7,356 nucleotides of DNA, from NCBI GenBank assembly GCA_002315325.1, contig DCGU01000057.1, forward strand, positions 1 through 7,356. The letters run 5' to 3'. How positions within the stretch are numbered: the first letter of the stretch is position 1; each line of letters starts with the position of its first letter. Of this stretch, positions 1-5,461 are shown in pieces. A program made the position numbers and the translations under genes. The stretch comes from Clostridiales bacterium UBA1770. Lineage in GTDB: Bacteria > Bacillota > Clostridia > Oscillospirales > CAG-272. The notes beneath the pieces are model-generated. The model saw nothing but the letters and a program-made list of their open reading frames with translations, did no database searches and was not told the origin of the DNA.

Positions 1-41
1 GATTTTAAGTCCCGGGCGTCTGCCAATTCCGCCATTCCGGC
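1..41 (-). tRNA. tRNA-Leu(UAA), 5' portion, truncated by window edge
   Basis: Read on the minus strand from position 41, the sequence gives a 7-nt acceptor strand GCCGGAA, the linker TG, a D-arm GCGG...CGC containing AATTGGCAGA, and an anticodon stem CGGGA. The anticodon loop is CTTAAAA, which places UAA as the anticodon and therefore reads leucine UUA codons. The long-D-loop pattern (GGCGGAATTGGCAGACGC) is typical of bacterial tRNA-Leu. Only about 41 nt are present. The 3' half of the anticodon stem, the long variable arm, the T-arm and the CCA end lie to the left of the window. A strong promoter lies about 50 nt upstream. Class and anticodon are read directly; completeness and function of the gene cannot be judged here. 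Confidence 0.9.
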
Positions 42-90
42 GAACCGCGACGACCGATTAAAATCTCGCTTTTTTCGGTTCGCGTTGCCT

Positions 91-119
91 ATTATACCAC
101 CGATAGGGGCACTTGTCAA
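91..119 (-). promoter_or_regulatory. Strong sigma-A promoter for tRNA-Leu
   Basis: On the minus strand there is a perfect -35 box TTGACA (plus positions 114-119), a 17-nt spacer, and a perfect -10 box TATAAT (91-96). Transcription would start near position 84 and give a leader of about 40 nt before the mature tRNA 5' end at 41. Consensus boxes at ideal spacing fit a stable-RNA gene. Confidence 0.9.
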
Positions 120-238
120 GGTTTTTCGGCACTTTCTTTTTCTTTTTGTCTGTGGAGAACTTTGGGTGGTCGGACGATAAGGCACTATTTGCATTTTCTT
201 TGGAATACGATTCAAACAGTGTACCCTGCATATTATGC

Positions 239-268
239 AAAAAAGCAGCCGACGTTCGACTGCTTTTT
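239..268 (-). terminator. Intrinsic terminator downstream of the ATPase gene
   Basis: A nine-base stem AAAAAGCAG (240-248) pairs with CTGCTTTTT (260-268). The loop region can add three more pairs (CGA with TCG) beyond one mismatch. On the minus strand the hairpin ends in a run of six T, about 60 nt past the stop codon of the minus-strand ATPase gene. The A/T flanks make it potentially bidirectional, but no plus-strand gene runs into it. An imperfect palindrome TGCATATTATGCA (227-239) lies just beyond on the minus-strand exit side. Confidence 0.8.
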
Positions 269-327
269 CCGGTTGTGAGAACGGTTGTGCGCAAGATACA
301 AAATGAGGCACGTTATGTATCAAATAA

Positions 328-1692
328 TTAGAATGAGGGCATTGTACCCGCTGCAAGGTCGGTTGAAAGAAAAGAAACAAAATAAAACGGAACGGTCAAC
401 AGCCTTTGGTTTTCGTCATATCCAAAATTGTTTCCGGATATTTTAATAGCATATTCAAAATGATTGTGATCGGAAAACTTTTTTAAAGAATTGAGGGTTC
501 CTTTACTTTTTTTGGCATCAATAGGATAGAGTTTGTTATTGGATTCCACAATAAATTCAAGTTCCGAATCGGCTTTTCCGCACCAATAGAAAAGATTGAT
601 TCCTTTTGCCGCCAATTCGTTTGCAACAAAATTTTCAAAGAAAATGCCGGAAAGAGTATTCTCTCTTTCTTTGGAGACAAATGATGCCGCATTGATTCCG
701 CTTTGGTACGAAAACATGCCGATGTCTCCCAAGAATAGGCGGAAATAGCTGTCATTGTCCGGCATTAGTGGGAGTGTAACGTGCTCTTTTAATCGGAAAG
801 ATTGATTGACAACGTGTGCCATTGTCAACCATTGTACTGACGTGGCAAAGTCTCTTGTTTTACTGCCTTCTATTAACGCGCCGGGCACAAAATTTTTCGA
901 TTCTTTGCTTAGTTCTTTGAAAATATTCGTGAATAACGTTCTGGAACGCAGAACGGCTTCATGGCTTGCTTGATACAATGACATATCCGAAAGATAATTG
1001 TCATAGAGCTCGGTTAGAATACTTCGAGAGGATAGCAGGTTTTTATCTGCCAAATAAGCTTCTACTGCTTCCGGCATTCCGCCAATCATAAGATACCGAT
1101 AAACCTGGTCCATAGTAAGTTCGTGGATGTCAAAAGATAAAGGTGTTTTGTGTTCGTATGCCGTCCTCACCGCCTCAAACAATATGGGGTTCGTGTTGTG
1201 AAGAAATTCATCAAACGTCATCGGAAATATAGTGATTTGATTTATTTTACCAACGGGAAACAAAAATTTCTCACCGGTTGAAACACCGCGCTTGTGCGTT
1301 TCACGTTGGAGCTTGATACGAACCATTGAACCCGTTACAATCACAGGAATGGAGCGATAGTCTTGACAAAAGTATTTAAGAGCAGAAATAATGTTGGGGC
1401 ATTCCTGAACCTCGTCAAAAATCAGAAGCGTTTTTTCGTTAATTTGTCGTCCCATACGCAGCGAAATGTATTCAATGATTTTTGCAACGTTTGCAGTCTC
1501 GGAACAAAAGCGAGTGATTTCATCTTCGATTTTACAATCAATATAAATATAATTGCCTTTGTAATAGGTTTCGGCAAAAATATCTTTGACAAGAAAAGTT
1601 TTTCCGACCTGTCGTGCCCCCCAAACAATTAAGGGTTTTCGGTTCTTATCTTGATTCCAAGCAATCAGTTTTTGTGTTGCATTACGAATCAT
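328..1692 (-). CDS. AAA+ ATPase, DUF4143 type, with C-terminal nuclease-like domain
   Basis: 454-residue protein. The N-terminal P-loop NTPase domain has a Walker A motif GARQVGKT (residues 25-32), a Walker B stretch LLIFDEVQ (89-96; D93, E94) and a following VTGSM. The helical middle contains GGMPEAV (204-210), and a C-terminal domain has FFENFVANEL (351-360), ELEF (377-380) and IDAK (391-394), resembling the PD-(D/E)xK-like core of DUF4143 proteins. These proteins are widespread in gut bacteria; their physiological role is unsettled, so no pathway is assigned. The ATG at 1692 is chosen because AAGGAGG lies 7 nt upstream and homologues begin close to the P-loop. The in-frame extension to 1911 only translates the promoter and repeats. 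It is a single-gene unit with its own promoter and terminator, and it is visibly more AT-rich than the genes to its right, which suggests horizontal acquisition. Predicted cytoplasmic, with no membrane segment. Confidence 0.9.
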   Translation of the reverse strand: MIRNATQKLIAWNQDKNRKPLIVWGARQVGKTFLVKDIFAETYYKGNYIYIDCKIEDEITRFCSETANVAKIIEYISLRMGRQINEKTLLIFDEVQECPNIISALKYFCQDYRSIPVIVTGSMVRIKLQRETHKRGVSTGEKFLFPVGKINQITIFPMTFDEFLHNTNPILFEAVRTAYEHKTPLSFDIHELTMDQVYRYLMIGGMPEAVEAYLADKNLLSSRSILTELYDNYLSDMSLYQASHEAVLRSRTLFTNIFKELSKESKNFVPGALIEGSKTRDFATSVQWLTMAHVVNQSFRLKEHVTLPLMPDNDSYFRLFLGDIGMFSYQSGINAASFVSKERENTLSGIFFENFVANELAAKGINLFYWCGKADSELEFIVESNNKLYPIDAKKSKGTLNSLKKFSDHNHFEYAIKISGNNFGYDENQRLLTVPFYFVSFLSTDLAAGTMPSF

Positions 1693-1699
1693 AAAAGCG

Positions 1700-1752
1700 C
1701 CTCCTTTTCGTCTGACTGATACTATTATGACATAACTTGCACAAAAAAGCAA
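1700..1752 (-). promoter_or_regulatory. Promoter and ribosome binding site of the ATPase gene
   Basis: On the minus strand a -35-like TTGCTT (plus positions 1747-1752), a 17-nt spacer and a -10 box CATAAT (1724-1729, five of six consensus bases) precede the gene. The ribosome binding site AAGGAGG (1700-1706) sits 7 nt from the ATG at 1692. The leader would be about 25 nt long. The -35 is weak. The TTGCAC member of the phased repeats falls inside the spacer, so a protein bound there could affect polymerase access. Confidence 0.65.
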
Positions 1753-1812
1753 TATTGTTAACGAATTATTTGCACTTTTTGGTAACAAAATCGGTGAATT
1801 ATTTGCACTTTT
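1730..1812. repeat. 33-bp-phased direct repeats upstream of the ATPase
   Basis: The 17-mer GAATTATTTGCACTTTT occurs exactly at 1763-1779 and again at 1796-1812, a period of 33 bp. A degenerate third copy, recognisable by TTGCAC, begins at the same phase (TGCAC at 1738-1742, 1771-1775 and 1804-1808). Thirty-three base pairs is about three helical turns, so the sites lie on one face of the DNA. The copies flank and overlap the weak ATPase promoter. They could be operator sites for a regulator, or a recombination/mobility remnant carried with the gene; the sequence alone does not decide. Confidence 0.75.
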
Positions 1813-1894
1813 AATCTGACTGAAATGATTGTTGCAACGTTTCCCCCGTTTCTTCCCATTATACGCAACGACGAAAGTGCCCGACGCGTATGCC

Positions 1895-1923
1895 TTGCGT
1901 TTGCGTGGCAAGTATGGTATAAT
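1895..1923 (+). promoter_or_regulatory. Promoter of the MATE leader/transcript
   Basis: A -35 box TTGCGT (1895-1900), a 17-nt spacer and a perfect -10 box TATAAT (1918-1923) face right. Transcription would begin near 1930, about 170 nt upstream of the proposed transporter start. The -10 is embedded in an 11-bp perfect palindrome GGTATAATACC (1916-1926). Confidence 0.8.
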
Positions 1924-1929
1924 ACCGTC

Positions 1930-2058
1930 GGTTTGATAAAAATCAATAGGTCATCACAGGATAGTACGCTGCAGCGTTGGGCATAAGCAGCCTGTCGGAG
2001 ATGACGTTGCGTGAGCTCGGAGTTAGGAACAGTCGGGTCCCTGGGTTCGAGTTTTTTT
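1930..2058 (+). ncRNA. Structured leader with terminator-like hairpin: attenuator, riboswitch candidate or small RNA
   Basis: From the expected start the transcript can form a small hairpin TTGAT-AAAA-ATCAA (1933-1946). Next is a long irregular stem in which GTCATC (1950-1955) pairs with GATGAC (2000-2005) and ACAGG (1956-1960) with CCTGT (1991-1995), enclosing a palindrome ACGCTGCAGCGT (1966-1977). A third stem pairs CTCGGA (2016-2021) with TTCGAG (2046-2051), then TTAGG (2023-2027) with CCTGG (2040-2044), and is followed at once by seven T (2052-2058). The order promoter, folded domain, terminator, then transporter gene is the architecture of a transcriptional attenuator. I could not match it to a riboswitch class by eye. 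No T-box motif, purine, TPP, FMN, cobalamin or c-di-GMP signature was seen. A free small RNA of about 130 nt is the alternative. Pairings were read by eye and contain G-U pairs. Confidence 0.5.
2014..2058 (+). terminator. Intrinsic-terminator-like hairpin in the MATE leader
   Basis: Eleven pairs interrupted by one G-G mismatch (2016-2027 with 2040-2051), a 12-nt loop and a directly following T7 run. It lies before the transporter coding region, so it would stop transcription prematurely unless it is prevented from forming. The CCTG at 2040-2043 in its 3' arm could alternatively pair with CAGG at 1957-1960, a weak four-base hint of a switch. Confidence 0.6.
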
Positions 2059-2071
2059 GTTTGAAAATGAC

Positions 2072-2097
2072 GGCGGGATTCCGCCTAAAACGGGGGT
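2072..2097 (+). promoter_or_regulatory. Hairpin and ribosome binding site before the MATE start
   Basis: A small perfect stem GGCGG-GATT-CCGCC (2072-2085) is followed by the purine run GGGGGT (2092-2097), which can pair with the anti-Shine-Dalgarno CCUCC using one G-U pair. It stands 6 nt before TTG 2103. This is what decides the proposed start. Confidence 0.5.
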
Positions 2098-2102
2098 ATT
2101 CG

Positions 2103-3455
2103 TTGAGCGCAGTAACAACGGTAAAAATACAATTATCGGATCATTTTACCTACGCTAGACTCCTGCGGTTTACGCTGCCGTCCATAGCCATGATGATCTT
2201 TACCTCGATATACAGCATCGTGGACGGGTATTTCGTTTCCAACTATGCCGGGAAAACGGCCTTTGCGGCAGTCAACCTGATCATGCCGATTATTATGATC
2301 CTCAATACCGTCGGTTTTATGTTCGGCAGCGGCGGCACGGCGGTGGTGGCCAAAACCATCGGGGAAGGGGACAGGGAAAAAGCCAACCGTTATTTTTCCC
2401 TCTTTATTTATTTCACGCTGGCGCTTGGTATTGTCATTTGCGCACTCGGTGAAATTTTCGCGCGTCCGATTGCTATGGCACTCGGCGCCGAGGGCGAACT
2501 GTTGGAACATTGCATTCTTTATGCGCGCGTTTTGTTTGCCGCCACCCCTATGTTTATTTTGCAGGTCATTTTTATGAGCTTTTTCCCGGTGGCGGAAAAA
2601 CCGGTCCTCGGGTTCCGCGTGACGATGATTGCCGGGGTACTCAATATGATATTGGATGCCGTCCTTTGCATTTTGCTGCCCCAAGAATATAAATTGCTCG
2701 GTGCGGCGGTTGCGTCTGCCGTCAGCCAGTCGGCCGGCGGTATCATTCCCTTGATTTATTTTTCCAAAAAGAACGGCAGCCTTTTGCGGTTGTGCAAAAC
2801 GCAGTTTGACGGGTGCGCTCTTATAAGGGCGTGCACCAACGGCTCTTCCGAGTTTATGAACAGTATTTCCATGAGCGTTGTCGGTGTGCTGTTCAATATC
2901 CAGCTGATGAAATACGCCGGCGAGGACGGCGTGTCTGCGTACGGCTTTATGATGTACGTCAGTATGATATTCACCGCGATTTTCGTCGGTTATTCCATGG
3001 GGACCGCTCCCATCTTCGGGTATAATGACGGCGCACAAAATTATACGGAACTGAAAGCCGTGCTGCGCAAAAGCCTGTTTTTCATCGCCTCGTCAGGCCT
3101 TGCCATGGTGCTGCTGGGCGAGGTGTTTGCCGTGCCGTTTGCCAAGATGTTCGTGGGCTACGATGCGGCGCTGACGGCGTTAACCGTGCGCGGGTTCCGC
3201 ATTTTCGCATTGTCCTTCGCCTTTATCGGTTTCGGCATTTTTGCCTCCGGTTTCTTTACTGCCATGAACGACGGCGTGACGTCCGCCATTATCTCGTTTG
3301 TCCGCACGCTTGTGTTTGAAAGCCTTGCCGTGCTGGTGCTGCCGCTTATTTTCGACATTGACGGTATATGGTATTCGACGGTGATTGCCGAGTCCCTGTC
3401 GCTGATTTTAGGCGGCGGATTCCTGATTGCCAAACGTAAAAAATACCATTATTGA
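2103..3455 (+). CDS. MATE-family multidrug/cation antiporter
   Basis: About 450 residues, the usual length for a multidrug and toxic compound extrusion transporter with twelve membrane helices, which exports cationic compounds in exchange for Na+ or H+ at the cytoplasmic membrane. Family marks are the N-terminal FTYARLLRFTLPSIAMMIF region, D41 in the first helix (YSIVDGYFVS), and GSGGTAVVAKTIGEGDREKANR-like residues at about 75-96, the characteristic loop after helix 2. Later hydrophobic segments follow the same spacing in a second half-repeat. The TTG at 2103 is proposed because GGGGGT lies 6 nt upstream and the protein then begins about 14 residues before FTY, as in relatives. An ATG at 2067 is the alternative but lacks a ribosome binding site and follows the leader terminator closely. 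It is a single-gene unit with a terminator after it. Family is clear; substrate is not predictable. Confidence 0.9.
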   Translation: MSAVTTVKIQLSDHFTYARLLRFTLPSIAMMIFTSIYSIVDGYFVSNYAGKTAFAAVNLIMPIIMILNTVGFMFGSGGTAVVAKTIGEGDREKANRYFSLFIYFTLALGIVICALGEIFARPIAMALGAEGELLEHCILYARVLFAATPMFILQVIFMSFFPVAEKPVLGFRVTMIAGVLNMILDAVLCILLPQEYKLLGAAVASAVSQSAGGIIPLIYFSKKNGSLLRLCKTQFDGCALIRACTNGSSEFMNSISMSVVGVLFNIQLMKYAGEDGVSAYGFMMYVSMIFTAIFVGYSMGTAPIFGYNDGAQNYTELKAVLRKSLFFIASSGLAMVLLGEVFAVPFAKMFVGYDAALTALTVRGFRIFALSFAFIGFGIFASGFFTAMNDGVTSAIISFVRTLVFESLAVLVLPLIFDIDGIWYSTVIAESLSLILGGGFLIAKRKKYHY

Positions 3456-3470
3456 CGGTGCTTTACTGTC

Positions 3471-3520
3471 ATTATTGCAATAATTAAGACGCGGGGCTGC
3501 TGAATGCGGCCCCGCGTTTT
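3471..3520 (+). terminator. Intrinsic terminator after the MATE gene, with adjacent palindrome
   Basis: A strong GC stem ACGCGGGGC (3489-3497) pairs with GCCCCGCGT (3509-3517) across an 11-nt loop. Flanking A and T bases extend it by about three pairs, and TTTT (3517-3520) follows. It starts 33 nt after the stop codon and separates the transporter from the next operon. A perfect 14-bp palindrome ATTATTGCAATAAT (3471-3484) sits just before it. Confidence 0.85.
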
Positions 3521-3582
3521 ACGTCCGCAGAAAAACGCTGCCGATTTGCTGTAGAAATAATTATATGTATTATCCCGTTTTG

Positions 3583-3591
3583 TGATATAAT
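3583..3591 (+). promoter_or_regulatory. Extended -10 promoter of the three-gene operon
   Basis: TGATATAAT contains a perfect -10 TATAAT (3586-3591) with the TGn extension (3583-3585). No good -35 box is present at 16-18 nt upstream, where the DNA is AT-rich (around 3562-3568), so the extended -10 probably compensates. The start near 3598 gives a leader of about 30 nt before the ATG at 3628. Confidence 0.75.
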
Positions 3592-3627
3592 GGTATCATC
3601 ATTAAACGGAGAGTGAAAAAGCTAACC

Positions 3628-4404
3628 ATGAACACGTTGCAATTTCTAGGCACCTGTGCGGCCGACTTTTCGCCGCTTTTAAAAACCGAACGCAAGGACG
3701 TTTTTGATACGGAACTGCGCCGCGCTTCCTGCGCGATCATCGACGGGCACAATCTCATCGACTGCGGACCGCACGCAATCGACGCATTGCGCGTTGCCGG
3801 TGTGGCTTTGCGTGATATCGATAACCTGTTCTGTACCCACCTGCACAGTGATCACTTCAATCGGGATAACGTCGCTGCCGTTGCCGGCGCGGCAGAGCGG
3901 AGAGCGCCGCTGCACGTTTGGGTGCGCGAAGATGCGGCCTTCCCGGATATCCCCGGTGTCGTACTGCACCGTATGAAATTGTTCACGACGTACGCCGTTA
4001 CGGATACGTTGTCCGTCACGGGCCTGTCCGCCATTCACGACCAAAAGGCCACGCCGCAATGGCTGCTGTTGGAAGAGCAGGGCAAAAAGCTGCTCTACGC
4101 CCTGGACGGCGCCTGGTTTATGAACGATACCTACTACTATTTGGAAAACAAAAAAGTCGATACGGCCGTGCTGGACTGCACCGTCGGCGACTATATCGGC
4201 GACTACCGCCTGGCGGAGCATAACAGCATCCCTATGCTCAAAATGATGATTCCGTCCATGCGTACCTTCGGTATTCTGGACGAGCGCAGCCGCGTGTATG
4301 CGTCGCATATGGCGCAAACGCTGCACGACGATTACGAAAAGACCGTGGCTGCCGCCGGCGATTTCTTTACCGTCGCCTACGACGGCCTGACTGTGACAAT
4401 TTGA
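3628..4404 (+). CDS. MBL-fold metallo-hydrolase (PhnP-like/phosphodiesterase-like superfamily)
   Basis: 258 residues of metallo-beta-lactamase fold. The metal-binding signature HLHSDH is at residues 71-76, with further candidate ligands H137 (AIHDQ), D160 (LYALDGAW) and H227 (YASHMAQTLH), giving a complete-looking two-metal site. The N-terminus FLGTCAADFSPLL and the ALDG motif resemble the branch of small MBL hydrolases that includes PhnP-type cyclic phosphodiesterases, so phosphodiester or related ester hydrolysis in the cytoplasm is plausible, though the substrate is unknown. No signal peptide. The ATG at 3628 aligns with the usual start a few residues before FLGTC. GGAGAG lies 14 nt upstream, a long spacing. 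A GTG at 3613 overlaps that purine run and is less likely. First gene of an operon: the GH130 gene starts 16 nt after its stop. Confidence 0.85.
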   Translation: MNTLQFLGTCAADFSPLLKTERKDVFDTELRRASCAIIDGHNLIDCGPHAIDALRVAGVALRDIDNLFCTHLHSDHFNRDNVAAVAGAAERRAPLHVWVREDAAFPDIPGVVLHRMKLFTTYAVTDTLSVTGLSAIHDQKATPQWLLLEEQGKKLLYALDGAWFMNDTYYYLENKKVDTAVLDCTVGDYIGDYRLAEHNSIPMLKMMIPSMRTFGILDERSRVYASHMAQTLHDDYEKTVAAAGDFFTVAYDGLTVTI

Positions 4405-4420
4405 AAGAGAGGTTTACGTT

Positions 4421-5437
4421 ATGCCGAAACTTTATCCCGAACTTTTTTCCGCTCCCTGTATCGTCAAACGTCCCACGCCGATTTTAACCAAGGACGATAT
4501 GCCGTACCCGGCGTCGCTCATTTTTAATGCCGGCGTGCAGAAATATAACGGCAAATACGTGATGGTGTTCCGTAACGATTACGGCACTGATGAAGAAAAG
4601 TTTGCCGCCGGCACGCATTTTGCCGGCACCTCTGTCGGCGTTGCCTACAGCGATAACGGCATCGACAACTGGCAGGTGAAAAAAATCCCGCTGGCCGACT
4701 ATCCCAACGGCTTGGGGCAGGAGATCCGCCGCCTGTACGACCCGCGCCTGACCATTTTGGATGGTCACCCTTATCTGTGTATGGCGACGGATACGAATCA
4801 CGGCGTGCTTGGCTGTATCGCCCGCGTCAGCGATGATTTTGAAAGCTATGAAATCCTGTCGACTTCCATCCCGGACGACCGCAATATGGTACTGTTCCCG
4901 GAAAAAATCGGCGGATTGTATACTCGTTTGGAACGCCCCATGCCGGTCTACAGCCGCGGCCGCGACCGCTTCGATATCTGGTTCAGCCAGTCGCCCGACC
5001 TGCGCTTCTGGGGCAATAATAAACTGGTACTCGGTGTGGAGGACGTCCCCTACGCCGACGATAAAATCGGCCCCGCCGCACCGCCCGTCAAAACGCCCAA
5101 AGGCTGGCTGACCACCTTCCACGCCGTGGACCGCGATGAGAACCGCGGCAAGGGCGGCTGGGAAAAGAAGTGGACCAAACGCTACACGGCCGGCATTATG
5201 CTGCTGGATTTGGAAGACCCGTCGAAAGTTGTCGGTATGTGCAAAACGCCGCTGCTGGCACCCGAGCTGCCGATGGAAACGGACGAGGGCTTCCGCACCA
5301 ACGTCATTTTCCCGGGCGGCATGATTTTGGAACCGGACGGCGAAGTGAAACTCTATTACGGTGCGTCGGATACCGTGGAATGCCTGGCCACGGCGGACGT
5401 CAACGAGTTAATCGCACTTTGTACTGAAAGACGATAA
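4421..5437 (+). CDS. GH130-family beta-mannoside phosphorylase/glycosidase
   Basis: 338 residues, the normal size for a glycoside hydrolase family 130 five-bladed beta-propeller. Visible family landmarks are NAGVQKYNGKYVMVFRND (about 36-53), the YDPR motif (106-109) carrying the likely catalytic acid D107, RNMVLFPEKIGGLYTRLERP (154-173), GPAAPPVKTPKGW (217-229), FHAVD (233-237), YTAGIMLLDLEDP (256-268) and FRTNVIFPGG (291-300). Basic residues R154, R169, K215 and H234 could form the phosphate pocket used by phosphorolytic members. Known GH130 enzymes split beta-1,4- or beta-1,2-mannosidic bonds with phosphate, giving mannose 1-phosphate, and some are plain hydrolases. Subfamily cannot be fixed here. 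No signal peptide, so intracellular oligosaccharides are the likely substrate. Ribosome binding site AGAGAGG ends 8 nt before the ATG. Middle gene of the operon. Confidence 0.9.
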   Translation: MPKLYPELFSAPCIVKRPTPILTKDDMPYPASLIFNAGVQKYNGKYVMVFRNDYGTDEEKFAAGTHFAGTSVGVAYSDNGIDNWQVKKIPLADYPNGLGQEIRRLYDPRLTILDGHPYLCMATDTNHGVLGCIARVSDDFESYEILSTSIPDDRNMVLFPEKIGGLYTRLERPMPVYSRGRDRFDIWFSQSPDLRFWGNNKLVLGVEDVPYADDKIGPAAPPVKTPKGWLTTFHAVDRDENRGKGGWEKKWTKRYTAGIMLLDLEDPSKVVGMCKTPLLAPELPMETDEGFRTNVIFPGGMILEPDGEVKLYYGASDTVECLATADVNELIALCTERR

Positions 5438-5461
5438 AAAACGAATAAGAGGACAAAAACA

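Noticed and set aside
113..331. Plus-strand 72-codon frame between the tRNA promoter and the ATPase
   Set aside because: It has no ribosome binding site, contains a low-complexity F-rich start, and runs through the terminator hairpin.
1693..1911. 73-residue N-terminal extension of the ATPase
   Set aside because: It translates the promoter and the 33-bp repeats (giving a repeated KSANNS), and the ATG at 1692 has a near-ideal ribosome binding site.
1989..2005. AAGCAGCC followed by GATGAC recalls SRP (4.5S) RNA
   Set aside because: The diagnostic GGAAGGAAGCAGC core and apical tetraloop are absent.
2040..2051. CTGGGTTCGAGT resembles a tRNA T-arm 5' half and loop
   Set aside because: The 3' half of the T stem and the acceptor strand are missing, and T7 follows directly. 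The bases fit the 3' arm of a terminator hairpin better.
1977..2102. Upstream TTG at 1977 or ATG at 2067 as MATE start
   Set aside because: Neither has a ribosome binding site; 1977 lies inside the folded leader upstream of the terminator hairpin, and neither adds family-conserved residues.
2133..3038. Long minus-strand open frame of 301 codons opposite the MATE gene
   Set aside because: Its product is low-complexity and rich in H, R and G, with no recognisable family. It is the antisense shadow of a clear transporter gene.
3613..3627. GTG at 3613 as the MBL start
   Set aside because: It overlaps the only purine-rich ribosome binding site and adds five residues not expected in the family.
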